Of a stretch of DNA of 64,000 nt, positions 37,901 to 47,045 are shown in pieces; the first letter of the stretch is position 1; every line of letters begins with the position of its first letter. Source of the stretch: Phytomonas francai (Eukaryota > Euglenozoa > Kinetoplastea > Trypanosomatida > Trypanosomatidae). The stretch covers positions 873,992-937,991 of the forward strand of contig MJCC01000002.1 in assembly GCA_001766655.1 (NCBI GenBank), written 5' to 3'. The notes below the pieces were generated by a model that saw only the letters and a program-made list of their open reading frames with translations, had not been told where the DNA came from and did not search any database. Made by a program: the position numbers and the translations under genes.

Positions 37901-40900
37901 GGCGGTCATTACCAACCTTCTCACCGTCATCCAGAGCCCTTCCACCCCGCTCGACCTCTGTGATGCCGCGGTCACGACGATCAAACTGGTCTGCTCGAAG
38001 CTCTGCGTGGATGCGCTCGTCGGGGCGATCGTCCGCGGCCTTATCGAATGCCTCACCCACAATTTAGCCCGACCCAATCGAAACGACGCGTTATTTATGA
38101 ACGTCATATCGACCTTCTGTCTTCTTTATCAAGATCGGCAGACCGATTTCGTGATCTACGCCGCCTACATCCTGCAAACCCTGAAAACATTCAATGTGGT
38201 CCACGCGGAGTTTAGCAACCTGAACTCTCAAATCATTAGTGGCACGCGATGCGAGAAAGGTCTCGTATCTTTCCAAACAACGGGAGCGGAGCTCTCCAAC
38301 TTACTCCAAAAGTGCGACTCCGAGCTTTTCAAAAGCCTCACGCGGCAGGCCGATGTGTGGAGCTATTCGAAACTCTCTGAGGATAGTAAAGGTAACGCTA
38401 ACGGTCTGTCTAACGACAACGGGAAGGAGAAGAGATTACCAATTAGCGAGCAAAAGATATTGATGTATTTGAAGACAACACCTCTTAGCAAGGAAGATTG
38501 GATGCGGTGCTCCGAGCAGTTTTCGATGGATCTCCTTCAGGAGTCACCCTATCAGGTCTTCCGCTGCATTGTACTCCCTATCTCGATTAACGCGCCGCCG
38601 TTGACGGATAAATTCCCGCAATTCATGCAGGATGTCCTGCACGTTGCTTTTCGCACGCTCTGGATGTACTCCAGCACGAACCTGCGCGCCGCCATCATCG
38701 ATTTTCTACGCCTCGTCTCCCGACAGGCGATGGTCCCCTCCACAGTGCCCGACGAGGTGGTGGAATTCCTGCTCGGCCTTGTCGATTACATGGAGCACGT
38801 CGGGGATGAGCTCATGCTATCCTTCACCGATATCTCCGACTGCGCCTCGTACCGCGGGATGTTCGCGCGATCGGTCTTTTGGCGCGAGGCGGCCTACCGC
38901 ATCAACCCCGCGGGGACCGCCGAATCCCTGATCTCGCTCTATAGCGAACTCCGCATGGTGGACTCCTCGGTTGGGATCCTGAATCAAGTCCCCAAGGCCC
39001 AGCGCCGTGGTCTCCTTCGGTCGAGCCTCGTAAAGCTCGGTCGCTACGCGGAGGCTCTGGAGCTTATTGAGCAGGAAATGGGGACGAATCCAAACAGACC
39101 CAGGACTAAACACTACGATTCCTTTTCCAACTCGCACCTCGAACTCGGCACCCATAATCGAATTTCGTCACTGCAGTGGAATGGAACGGATGAGAACGGG
39201 GATTTTTCTACGCTCATGCGCGAGACCACTACGCCCGAACACCAACTAAAACTCAAGACAGAGTTTATACTCTGTTTGAGCGAACTAGGTGACTACAACC
39301 GAGTTCTCAAGGAATGGAACGAACTATACAAAGCCCACATGGATGGCTTGTATGAGAATGGGAGTTCCTCGATCTTAACGCGTGTCTCTCAGTATGCAGC
39401 GGACGCATCGATTCGTGTGCAGTCGTGGGATACGCTGAGGGACTCCATGCATCATCTCCCATCTGATAGCGTTCATCACAAAATCGCCAGTGCGGTGTTG
39501 AACATTGCTTCGGAAAAGTATGATGAAGCTATGATCGCGATAAAGAATGGGCGTAAGATACTCCTCGAGCATGTCTCCAGCGCTCTGCATGAATCCTATC
39601 TTTATGCGTACGATTATTTTGTTGTCGTTCAGGAATTGACTGAAATAGAAGAGAGTATTACAGCTAAACTCTGGGAGAAGAAACTAGCCACTTCCGAACA
39701 TATCGATACGCTGGCGAAACGATGGGATATGCGGACGCGCATGATGCGCTCGAGTGCGGCGGTCTGGAAGCAAGTGCTTGGGATCCGTGGCCTTCTGATC
39801 CCGCCGTCTGAAGACATCAAAAATCGCACGCGACTTATACAACTCTGTCGCCAGGACAATTTGCAGCAAATGGAAAAATTCACGCTCGACCAACTGCTAG
39901 GCTGCAGCAATCCCACCTACGAGCAACTGACCAGTCGAACTGCCAATCCAATCGTCGTGATGCAGTATATCTCTTACTTAGCCTCAAACAACGCGCTGGG
40001 TAAGGACACCCCCTACGGGGATGAGGCGGACTTGATCATGAAGCTTATTGATGTGCACACCAAGGCAAGCAACTCGAAACTCATCGCGCGCGCCTACGCC
40101 CGCCTAGGGACAATAGTCGACCCTGAAGAGGCAATTGTCTGCTTTAAATCGGCCACCTTGTACGATCCCAAGTGGCATCTCGCGTGGCGAAATTGGGCTG
40201 AGATGAGCAGTAAGATGCTCGATACACAATACAGAAACGAGGCCTGCACCAACGCAATCAAAGGTTACATCCAAAGCATTCAGCTCGGGAAGTCCGATTC
40301 GACGTTTCTGCAGGACGTGCTAAAGCTGCTCGCCCTGTGGACGCGACACTGTGATTCGGAAAATGAGCTTAACGTGCTGGAGAGCTGCGTGATGGACATC
40401 TCCACGCGCGTCTGGAAGTTGGTCGTGCCGCAACTCATTGCGAAGCTCGACTCTGGGAGCGACAGGAGCTGCCATCTCGTCGCGAACATCCTCACGAACG
40501 TCGCGTATGACTACCCACAGGCGCTCCTGTATCCACTGAACCTCTGCACTATGCCGGACTCCGAGCGACGAAAGAAGTGGGCTAACGAGATCATCAAAAA
40601 ACTTCAAGTGCGCTACCCGGTGATCGTGCTGCAAGGACGGTTTATGGCCAATGAGCTAATCCGAATATCCTCCCTGATTTACGAACAGTGGTACGATAAA
40701 CTTGAAAGTGCCGCAAACGCCTTTTTCGGAATGAACAATAAAGAAGAAATGACACGCACGCTGCTTTCCATCCACGAAACACTAGCACGCACCCCTGAGA
40801 CCGTCACTGAGGTGGAATTCATTGCCAAGCACAGCGGGCGCCTGAATGAGGCGAGGGAGTGGGTACGATCCTACAAGAAGACGCACAATGTGGCTGACCT

Positions 40901-42290
40901 TCACACTGCGTGGAACCTCTACCATAGCGTTTACCGAATGATAAACGAGCAAATCGCGACATGCACCTCTCTCAAACTGCCCTTCTGCAGCCCGAAGCTG
41001 TATGAGGCGCGGAATCTGGCTATTGGCCTTCCGGAGCCTAGGCCACTGCAGGAGGAACTCTACTTCAAGATCGCCTCCTTTCAGGAGGAAATATTAGTGA
41101 TTCAGAGCAAACAACGCCCGAAGCGAATCGCCGTGACCACAGTGGAGGGGCGAACCCAGAAATTTCTTCTGAAGGGGCAGGAGGACCTGCGTCTGGACGA
41201 GCGGGTGATGCAGCTGTTTGGGCTCGTGAACGTCCTGCTCCAATCCGACTCGCGAAGCTGCAAGAACCTCGGCCTCCAAATTCAGCGCTACTCCGTGACG
41301 CCGCTGAAGAACACGGTGGGGCTGATTGGCTGGGTCGAGGGCTGCGATACGCTCCACCAGCTCGTGCAGTACTACCGCGAAAAGCGCGGCATCTGCGCGG
41401 AGCTCGAGCTCCGCACGCTGGGCCAGATCATCACCCACGACACCCCCAAGGCCTACGACCACCTCCGCGTGATATCGAAGGTGGAGGTGCTGGAGTTCCT
41501 CGCGGACCACACCTCCGGGCACGACCTCCGCCGCGCGATGTGGGCCTTCACGCCGAGCTGCGAGCTCTGGCTCGAGCAGCGCACGATGTTCACCCCCTCG
41601 CTGGCGAACATGAGCATGGTGGGGTACGTCCTCGGGCTCGGGGATCGGCACCCGAACAACCTCATGGTGCAGCGCACCTCCGGCCTCGTGATCCACATCG
41701 ACTTCGGCGACTGCTTCGAGGTCGCGATGACGCGCGAGCGCTTCCCCGAGAAGGTGCCCTTTCGCCTAACGCGGATGCTGCGAAACGCGCTGGATGTGTC
41801 GGGCGTCGAGGGCGTCTTCCGCTCCGATGCGGAGGTCGTCATGAGCGTGCTGCGGGAGGGCCGGCAGAACGTCCTCGCGCTGCTGGAGGCCTTCATCCAG
41901 GACCCCCTCATCTCCTGGAGGCTGTTCAACCGCCCAGGACAGGAACAGCTCTCCTCGACGGAGCATAAAACCATAGAAGAGCAGGCTGCGATAGGGAGGC
42001 TGAATAAGCTGTTTTCCGTCGCACAGGATTCGATCTCGGAGACGTTGGAGCGGGTGGGGATCAGCCCCACTACCACAGGAAAACACCTTTTGGGTGAGGA
42101 AGTGGATATCGTACATCAAGGGGTATTCATGTTCGACCGCGTGAGCTCCAAGCTGCGCGGTATGGACTCCCTCATAGGGGGAACGACAAAGGAGTCGGAT
42201 GTGCACACGCAGGTAGGCCTGCTCATTTCACAAGCAACCGATACTGTGAACGTGGCGCAATCGTGGTCTGGTTGGTATCCGTTTTGGTAG
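34941..42290 (+). CDS. TOR: Target of rapamycin (TOR) kinase
   Basis: Complete 2,449-residue PIKK with the TOR order: HEAT repeats (1 to about 1150), FAT (about 1290-1850), FRB (about 1905-2005), kinase (about 2040-2340) and FATC. Kinase signatures: GDRHPNNLM with the catalytic D2235 and HIDFGDCFE with D2254 of DFG, followed by the TOR-specific MTRERFPEKVPFRLTRML. The FRB is recognisable from ELIRISSLIYEQW to WNLYHSVYRMI. The protein ends SGWYPFW, matching the TOR GWCPFW end, which excludes ATM, ATR, DNA-PK and TRRAP. Two differences from canonical TOR stand out: the FATC disulfide cysteines are replaced, and an FRB pocket serine is alanine (A1925). It acts in TORC1 or TORC2; which one cannot be told, since trypanosomatids carry several TOR paralogues. 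Intronless. Confidence 0.95.
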   Translation: MAQTKVFSDVEQLVHYIQNIATDPERRLTFISEYVRSIKELHGKNTQECEKVISTLFNCLESYDVTKASNSDTIVELTVLDILFSLDLSVIQVSLCDSYLGVCLNSVSDLKVADAAAKTFGAALNFKISNEFIQTQVEEALKAIHPSTRQSKPKQICSILVLKEAALKYPVVILPRLDEIIRRLWGCLAQQDMTIRPYVVTLFCIATKLLANRPPSAREEVYAELINTLRKNLASKNHEDKIAGLLAFKAIVENTANGNCALKYEDLSLMILPFIIGKDNSFYKAEELLELLFPCLVALCKFNKSLFIANNMKVTMNFVLHMLNYKIQLSEALKMITQIVPIVGRDEFASFSNEICDVICYVLQESSTPCWEALKCFSVICRISAPIRMESYVDLCLEKSFRWGFSPQLIECMQDIISVSRPEYRTKLEESLLDMISITLCGSPFRHHSTTKNYLELASDGEPSETQISVALNALVEFGFSNSELMSDFLRDSVLPMIDNKNIAIREAAIYTIRKLLIPLDEKEDLSIARRICVNTVISRMLTLALSDSNPTVRYTIISSFNEDFYPYLNEPQFLLNLYSMLGDESIDCHVAAVKQLCHMIKYNPSSILPVLRNEMVVFLGFISSQCNPAAVRSGLKLLAAVSSEAPHFVVNFAESILEILGTQFELGPKSPMLPQLLVCYTELAKATHQFSKAPHPFRWEIAKVCELFDSLPPEQSHHAVRLQCLCFLSATLGPLLDGEIPYKIFPRLYPLLSSIVRSTEEHTEIRLEALKCFGIIGALDLRILQSLSIVNSENPTYACMDVFGQLTHQKCCRVVLHAVAALCDPTDKRPISSSMYDQLLRMNMQTILNIADRCPCSRTEMTVIIDPLMRVICQLKSGRMLASIIYEYTNIIKFIGEPVLKHVESIYHVFEDVWKRHAPYRFLVVRMLSVLTKFENSVSDNYRYHHTLALPRILSTLSDADSPMDVKYTILEYILRHIGILQGSCEAVITNLLTVIQSPSTPLDLCDAAVTTIKLVCSKLCVDALVGAIVRGLIECLTHNLARPNRNDALFMNVISTFCLLYQDRQTDFVIYAAYILQTLKTFNVVHAEFSNLNSQIISGTRCEKGLVSFQTTGAELSNLLQKCDSELFKSLTRQADVWSYSKLSEDSKGNANGLSNDNGKEKRLPISEQKILMYLKTTPLSKEDWMRCSEQFSMDLLQESPYQVFRCIVLPISINAPPLTDKFPQFMQDVLHVAFRTLWMYSSTNLRAAIIDFLRLVSRQAMVPSTVPDEVVEFLLGLVDYMEHVGDELMLSFTDISDCASYRGMFARSVFWREAAYRINPAGTAESLISLYSELRMVDSSVGILNQVPKAQRRGLLRSSLVKLGRYAEALELIEQEMGTNPNRPRTKHYDSFSNSHLELGTHNRISSLQWNGTDENGDFSTLMRETTTPEHQLKLKTEFILCLSELGDYNRVLKEWNELYKAHMDGLYENGSSSILTRVSQYAADASIRVQSWDTLRDSMHHLPSDSVHHKIASAVLNIASEKYDEAMIAIKNGRKILLEHVSSALHESYLYAYDYFVVVQELTEIEESITAKLWEKKLATSEHIDTLAKRWDMRTRMMRSSAAVWKQVLGIRGLLIPPSEDIKNRTRLIQLCRQDNLQQMEKFTLDQLLGCSNPTYEQLTSRTANPIVVMQYISYLASNNALGKDTPYGDEADLIMKLIDVHTKASNSKLIARAYARLGTIVDPEEAIVCFKSATLYDPKWHLAWRNWAEMSSKMLDTQYRNEACTNAIKGYIQSIQLGKSDSTFLQDVLKLLALWTRHCDSENELNVLESCVMDISTRVWKLVVPQLIAKLDSGSDRSCHLVANILTNVAYDYPQALLYPLNLCTMPDSERRKKWANEIIKKLQVRYPVIVLQGRFMANELIRISSLIYEQWYDKLESAANAFFGMNNKEEMTRTLLSIHETLARTPETVTEVEFIAKHSGRLNEAREWVRSYKKTHNVADLHTAWNLYHSVYRMINEQIATCTSLKLPFCSPKLYEARNLAIGLPEPRPLQEELYFKIASFQEEILVIQSKQRPKRIAVTTVEGRTQKFLLKGQEDLRLDERVMQLFGLVNVLLQSDSRSCKNLGLQIQRYSVTPLKNTVGLIGWVEGCDTLHQLVQYYREKRGICAELELRTLGQIITHDTPKAYDHLRVISKVEVLEFLADHTSGHDLRRAMWAFTPSCELWLEQRTMFTPSLANMSMVGYVLGLGDRHPNNLMVQRTSGLVIHIDFGDCFEVAMTRERFPEKVPFRLTRMLRNALDVSGVEGVFRSDAEVVMSVLREGRQNVLALLEAFIQDPLISWRLFNRPGQEQLSSTEHKTIEEQAAIGRLNKLFSVAQDSISETLERVGISPTTTGKHLLGEEVDIVHQGVFMFDRVSSKLRGMDSLIGGTTKESDVHTQVGLLISQATDTVNVAQSWSGWYPFW

Positions 42291-43000
42291 AACAGTATTC
42301 ACACGTAGTTTTACTTGTTTTTTGTTTTTTTAGGTCGTCCTCACTTCCCGGTTGCTTGATGCGTTCCGATGTAAGAGGTTTGGGTGTATTTATTACCGTT
42401 GTCGTGAAAATGAAAGAAAAGTAGAATGAATTTATACCTGCATTTAGATTTCCTTACTAAATTTGGCTTCGCCATACCCATGTTCTTGCTCACTCTCTTT
42501 TTCCCTTTTTCCGGGATATGGATAACTTTTTTTTTTGCTTTACTCTTATTTCTGTATTTATTTATTATTTATTCATTTTCTTACTGTTATTTTTTTTTCT
42601 TTCCTTTCCATTAACAAAAAAAAAGAGATAAGATGCATTATTTGAAAACTTGTCTGTTTAGTTTCTACTGCAGGTATAGTTCATTTAATTTGCTTAACTT
42701 ATTCATTCTTGTGAAGGGAAAGAGGAGAGGGGGCGAGAGGATACTTGGTGAGCAGTTAGGACTCTTGTGCGCGATTAAGAGGTTTTCTCTTTTATTAATA
42801 TTAACCTGCTAATTTTTGTGACGCCTTCGGGTGATTTCACTATCCAGCGCTGAGCTCCACTGAGGTTTAATTGTTTCCTAGTATTCTGCTTCCTTTACTG
42901 ATTTTTTTAGATAATTTTATTCATAGCGTGCAAGTGTGTGTGTCGTAAGTCGGTTTCAAGATTCATTTAATCTCACTATTGTTGTTCGTTCATTGATCAG
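42291..43000 (+). other. Spacer between TOR and SSNA1
   Basis: Very T-rich on the + strand, which produces a 62-codon Phe/Leu-rich open frame (42426-42614) regarded as spurious. The last 30 bases form a pyrimidine-rich tract ending in GATCAG directly before the SSNA1 ATG. Confidence 0.5.
42969..43000 (+). promoter_or_regulatory. Probable spliced-leader acceptor abutting the SSNA1 start
   Basis: T/C-rich stretch ending in CAG at 42998-43000; the ATG starts at 43001. If used, the mRNA would have no 5' UTR of its own beyond the spliced leader. Inferred from composition and position only. Confidence 0.45.
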
Positions 43001-43345
43001 ATGGCCTGGTTAGGGTCGACGGTACAATCTACCAATGTAGAGCTTGTCTCAATTATCGAGGAAATGAGAGAAAGAAAATCCGTGTTAGACGCAAAAATAT
43101 TGGAAGATGAAAAAGAGAAGGAGGCAATAATTGCTGAGATTAGAAATTTGAGCACGCGTCTAAAATCCTTGGACGAGCGTCTATCTATCAGGCTAAAAGA
43201 AAGCAGTAATCTGGATCAGATGGTAAACGAAACATGCGCCGGATTCAACAGCATCCTGGATGCCTCTCAGAAGTTATTGTTATCTTTAAAGGAAAAGTCA
43301 TCACAACTAAATTGTGCTTCTCGTAAAAATGAGCAAATACAATAA
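43001..43345 (+). CDS. SSNA1: SSNA1/DIP13 microtubule-nucleating coiled-coil protein
   Basis: 114 residues, nearly all coiled coil, close to the 119 of human SSNA1 and to Chlamydomonas DIP13. Conserved elements in order: NVELVSIIEEMRERKSVLD (family NNELVKCIEELCQKREEL), LEDEKEKEAIIAEI, a LARKIASRNEFD-like IRLKESSNLDQMVNET, and ILDASQKLLLSLKEKSSQL (family ILESSQTLLSVLKREAGNL). SSNA1 forms fibrils at centrioles, basal bodies and axonemes and nucleates or branches microtubules. Its presence, with dynein-2, supports a flagellated organism. No transmembrane or signal segment. Confidence 0.9.
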   Translation: MAWLGSTVQSTNVELVSIIEEMRERKSVLDAKILEDEKEKEAIIAEIRNLSTRLKSLDERLSIRLKESSNLDQMVNETCAGFNSILDASQKLLLSLKEKSSQLNCASRKNEQIQ

Positions 43346-43584
43346 GGCATGCTCTGTGTTGGTTGATTGTTCCTACAAATTCAATATATGCGAAATAGAA
43401 GTCCATAACTATGGAAATAAATAAAACGAAACAAGACTGCTGCTCGGGTTCACGGGTATTACTTTTTTCAGGTTGCATATTCTAGAACTTTTCCCTTTTC
43501 AGATTTCTCAAAAACACTGTAAGACGTTGTTACGTATATTTGAAAAGATTTTTAAAAAAATTAGAAACAGAAAGAAAAAAGGAA

Positions 43585-44541
43585 ATGCAGCCGCAATACA
43601 TTCAGGGTGTCTATCCCACTTACAACATCCAACAGCAACAACCGATACCGATGCGCAACACACGCGACTTCGCGCCTGATGTTGTCAAGGAAATGTTCAC
43701 GTGCATCTCTAATCTTTATCGGCCCGAGACGCGCGAAAAGGCGATTTTGGATCTCTCCAAAAACCGAGAGAATTATACCTTTTTGGGCCCAGCCTTGTGG
43801 TATAGCGTGGGGGTGATGCCGATTATTCTACAAGAGATTGTCTCCATGTACCCCTTGCTCAGCGTATCCGGACAGGTCCCAGTCAAGGCCGCGATCAACC
43901 GCGCGAGCAGTGTGCTGACGCTTCTGCAGACCGTCGCCCAGAACGAAGCTTCGCGAAAGCCATTCTTAGAATCTCAAATTTGCTTGTTCCTTTACCCTTT
44001 TCTGAGGGTGCCGCCGAATGAGCGAACGGAGGTCTTGCGCCTTACGTCGCTTGGCGTTATTGGTTCTCTGGTGAAGTCTGACGACCCGGCCGTCATCACC
44101 TATCTGTTGAACACAGAAATCTTCCCACTGTGCCTTCGAATTATGGAGCAGTCCATCGAGATATCCAGGATCATCTCGACCTTTATCGTCCAGAAGCTTC
44201 TCCTCTCCGACCAAGGTCTTCAGTACACGTGCCAGACCCCCAATCGATTCACCGCGGTCGCCGAGGTGCTGCAGTTTATGGTCTCTGAAAAGGATGAGAA
44301 GGGCCAACACGTCTGCGTGACGCGGCTGCTTCGACACATCATTCGCTGTTACCTCCGGCTTTCCGAAAACGAACGGGCGCGGGAGGCACTTCCGAAAATA
44401 CTCCCGGAGGAATTGCGCAACAACACCTTCCACCAGTGCCTGGAAAACGATCCGAGTATGAAAAAATGGCTACTGCAACTGTTAGTGAATATTGGCGATG
44501 AGGGTGCTAAACGGATCAACGAGATCTCGAAGGTGGCTTGA
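43585..44541 (+). CDS. CNOT9: CCR4-NOT complex subunit CNOT9 (RCD1/CAF40)
   Basis: 318 residues from the ATG at 43585; the upstream in-frame ATG at 43540 gives a Lys-rich extension absent from the family and is less likely. The armadillo domain covers about 25-300: LYRPETREKAILDLSKNRE, LGPALWYSVGVMPIILQEIVS, and INRASSVLTLLQTVAQNEASR, nearly identical in type to animal RQCD1. Later blocks include TSLGVIGSLVKSDDP, NTEIFPLCLRIMEQS, FIVQKLLLSDQGL and LRHIIRCYLRLSENERA. CNOT9 binds NOT1 and recruits the deadenylase through Trp pockets on GW182-type and other RNA-binding partners. Two acceptor-like sites (AG 43469-43470 and 43500-43501) precede it. Confidence 0.95.
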   Translation: MQPQYIQGVYPTYNIQQQQPIPMRNTRDFAPDVVKEMFTCISNLYRPETREKAILDLSKNRENYTFLGPALWYSVGVMPIILQEIVSMYPLLSVSGQVPVKAAINRASSVLTLLQTVAQNEASRKPFLESQICLFLYPFLRVPPNERTEVLRLTSLGVIGSLVKSDDPAVITYLLNTEIFPLCLRIMEQSIEISRIISTFIVQKLLLSDQGLQYTCQTPNRFTAVAEVLQFMVSEKDEKGQHVCVTRLLRHIIRCYLRLSENERAREALPKILPEELRNNTFHQCLENDPSMKKWLLQLLVNIGDEGAKRINEISKVA

Positions 44542-45020
44542 GATGCTTCATGGATTCATACTAAATAATAAACATGATTGCTTTTATCGTGTAGGGTTAC
44601 TTAATTATGTGCGTTATAGGTCTCAGAGGCGTTGCCGTCTCCTATAATCAGAGGATATGCGTATGCAAGGGTGGAAACAAATTGATTTATGTCGATAGGA
44701 TTAGAGCTTTAAAAGAAGATAGGTTTTGCTAGTGCTGTGTTGGGGTGATTAAAAAATACAATATATCGTGATATGAAAGCTTTAATACATTTTATAGTTT
44801 GTAATGCTATTTAGAAACAGCTGCATGGCTTTCACAAAGTGAAAGCCTAGGTATTTATGACTGAAGTTGAGCTAATATAGATGTGACTATCTATAGAAGT
44901 TGAAGGTGTATTTTCAACACTGTCATTGGTTATTCACATTCTCGTGTCGGTCTTCCACCCCTTTTTTATTTGCCTCCATAGGAAAAGGGAAAATTAAAAA
45001 GACGTAGGATTTGAATTATC
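44542..45020 (+). other. Spacer with strong AG acceptor
   Basis: AT-rich, no coding content. The tract at 44951-44979, mostly C and T, ends in CCATAG (AG 44980-44981), 39 bases upstream of the RRM protein ATG. Confidence 0.5.
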
Positions 45021-46238
45021 ATGTCAGATGAAACAAAAGGTGCCTCTCCTACAGAAGAGATAGTCAGCCCGACCAACGTTTACAAACCGTCTCTCACTGT
45101 CGACGTCACAGCTGATGAATCGAAAGAAGGACCTGATTTGAGTATTAGCCCTCACCCGTGTCAGACCCCCCACGTCTCGACGAACATTTTTGTGGCTGGG
45201 GTTCCCGCATTTTGGGATGACAATGACCTACGAGAGCACTATAAAGAATTTGGTGAAATTATTTCAACAAGGATAGTAAAAAATAGGCACTTCGGGTTCG
45301 TGATGTTTCGTCTTCCGGATTCTGCGCACGCTGCTATTAATGCAACCCACCTAACTCGTCCAGTGCCAAATAGTCCAACCCTGCTTCATGTCTCGATAGC
45401 AATGCATGACGAAGGCGTAGATGAGCAACCGAACGACAGAATATTTGTGCGAAACCTTCCACAATGGGCGACGAAGGATCACCTCAAGCAATGCTTTTCT
45501 CCCTATGGGACGATATTGGAGTGCGCGGTATTGATGAACCCCCTTGGGCAGTGCAAAGGCTCTGGTTTCGTGCAGTTCTCCTCTCTTGAGGAAGCCTCCG
45601 CGGCGTTTAACGCGCGGAAAAACATCAAAATAGATAACTGGGATCAACCGCTGGAGGTGAAGTACTCGGAGACGGCGGAGGTGCGACGGCAGCGGCAGGA
45701 GCGGAATCGAAACCGCCAAAAAAAGCTGCTTCGGGCGCCCCGGTACAAGAGCAACAGCCTGGCGATGCCGGTGGACTCGCCGTACTTCTTCTCCCCGGTG
45801 ATCTCCGTCCTGTCCTCGCCGCACACCGGGTACCCGCTTCTCAGCCCCGTCCCCCTCCCGGTCGTCTACCCGCAGTCCCCCCCGCTTTCCTCCGCGGCGG
45901 CGCCGAACATGCCCTCGCCGCAGTCCGCGCAGATCATCTACCCCCCGCCGCTCGCGCCGCCCAACCCGGGCTTCTACGCGCCGCAGGGCATGATGGCCAT
46001 CAGCCCGGCGCCCTTCCCGCAGAAGGGGGACCTGTTCTTCTCCAGCGGGTGCTTTTTGGACGGGCTGCTCGGCGTCCTCCTGCAGCCCTTCGGGGCGATC
46101 GATAGGATGGAGGGATCGTGGCAGAAGGGGATCAGCATCCGCATGAAGGACGCGACCCAGCATCCCCTGATCGTCCAGCAGCTAAATGGAACGGTTTTCG
46201 CGACAGGTGAGGTTCTTTCTGTGGCCTTGCATGCTTAG
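45021..46238 (+). CDS. RNA-binding protein with two RRMs and a third degenerate RRM
   Basis: 405 residues. RRM1 about 54-128 (RNP2 NIFVAGVP, RNP1 RHFGFVMF); RRM2 about 139-215 (RNP2 RIFVRNLP, RNP1 CKGSGFVQF). The pair, with its short linker, resembles ELAV/CELF-type and trypanosomatid double-RRM proteins. A basic RRQRQERNRNRQKK helix is followed by a Pro/Ser/Ala-rich linker (about 240-335) of high G+C, then a final 65-residue segment (CFLDGLLGVLLQPFGAID ... VQQLNGT) that fits a divergent third RRM with a poor RNP1. Probably cytoplasmic mRNA regulation, the main level of control where transcription is polycistronic; this role is inferred. Confidence 0.85.
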   Translation: MSDETKGASPTEEIVSPTNVYKPSLTVDVTADESKEGPDLSISPHPCQTPHVSTNIFVAGVPAFWDDNDLREHYKEFGEIISTRIVKNRHFGFVMFRLPDSAHAAINATHLTRPVPNSPTLLHVSIAMHDEGVDEQPNDRIFVRNLPQWATKDHLKQCFSPYGTILECAVLMNPLGQCKGSGFVQFSSLEEASAAFNARKNIKIDNWDQPLEVKYSETAEVRRQRQERNRNRQKKLLRAPRYKSNSLAMPVDSPYFFSPVISVLSSPHTGYPLLSPVPLPVVYPQSPPLSSAAAPNMPSPQSAQIIYPPPLAPPNPGFYAPQGMMAISPAPFPQKGDLFFSSGCFLDGLLGVLLQPFGAIDRMEGSWQKGISIRMKDATQHPLIVQQLNGTVFATGEVLSVALHA

Positions 46239-46688
46239 TTATTTGAGTTTATACAAGTCGGTAGTGTTTTTTCCTTACAATCAAGCATCTTGGAAATAAA
46301 GATTACAAAATAAAAGAGGCGGGGCTGGAAAAACAAAACACAAGGACGATATTTAAAAGGATTCACATTGGTCCTCGATATCGACGCGTGCTTCAACTTC
46401 AGTTAAAATTTTGAGCTCAACTGTAACATAAAATATTAAAAATGAATTGTTAGTGAAAAAATAAGTGATCTTATTTTTACCATTGGTTGTAATTCCAACG
46501 TTGTTATTTTCCCACCATGAGGCGGCGATTTTATCGCCACTGAGGATGCACCTACAGAAAGGCTACCCCTTTTCGTATTTCTCAAACGTGTCCGCGTTGC
46601 TGGTTTATTACCCTCCTTTCTTCCCTTGAAACCAGTTTCCTATGTTGCTTAGTATATTCTCCTCAGTTGTTGTGCATATAAAGCCCTA
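46239..46688 (+). other. Spacer with AG acceptor
   Basis: AT-rich; contains pyrimidine-rich stretches ending in CTCAG (AG 46665-46666), 22 bases before the next ATG. No other feature seen. Confidence 0.45.
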
Positions 46689-47045
46689 ATGAAAACTGAA
46701 ATAGTTAGTAATAGTGATAACACAAGTATTGTGAAGATTTGGGGTATGTTAATTTCCTATTGCTGTGTCATCACCGCAGTATCCTATATGATTTTGTGTC
46801 TGTTTCTGTATAGGAAACTGGTAGCGGAAAGGGTGAGCCTGCTCATTTTACTTCCCATTTATGCAGTTCTAGGCGCGTTGCACGCCTTTTTTTATCTCAC
46901 CCCCATGTGTCTCTCAATTGGGTGTATTTTAAATATCTTTGGGCGCGGAGTAGGGGTCCTTGATGCAGTTTTGTTCTCAGGCATAATGGCGTCTTTGATT
47001 GTTTTTCTTGCGATGTCAAGAAAAACACTGTTGTATGCTTTTTGA
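46689..47045 (+). CDS. Small multi-pass membrane protein, TMEM170-like
   Basis: 118 residues with three or four hydrophobic segments at about 17-43, 49-72, 76-92 and 93-112. Length, an opening KIWGMLISYCCVI segment, a short basic loop after the first helix (LYRKLVAERVS) and a late glycine-containing helix fit the TMEM170 layout, in which a MW...W...S first helix is followed by a charged LRRHK turn. TMEM170 proteins shape ER sheets and the nuclear envelope in animals. The match is by topology and a few residues, so this is tentative. Confidence 0.5.
   Translation: MKTEIVSNSDNTSIVKIWGMLISYCCVITAVSYMILCLFLYRKLVAERVSLLILLPIYAVLGALHAFFYLTPMCLSIGCILNIFGRGVGVLDAVLFSGIMASLIVFLAMSRKTLLYAF

Noticed and set aside
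42426..42614. 62-residue hydrophobic open frame after TOR
   Set aside because: Its Phe/Leu/Tyr content is explained by the T-rich strand, and it is flanked by homopolymers; no conserved feature.
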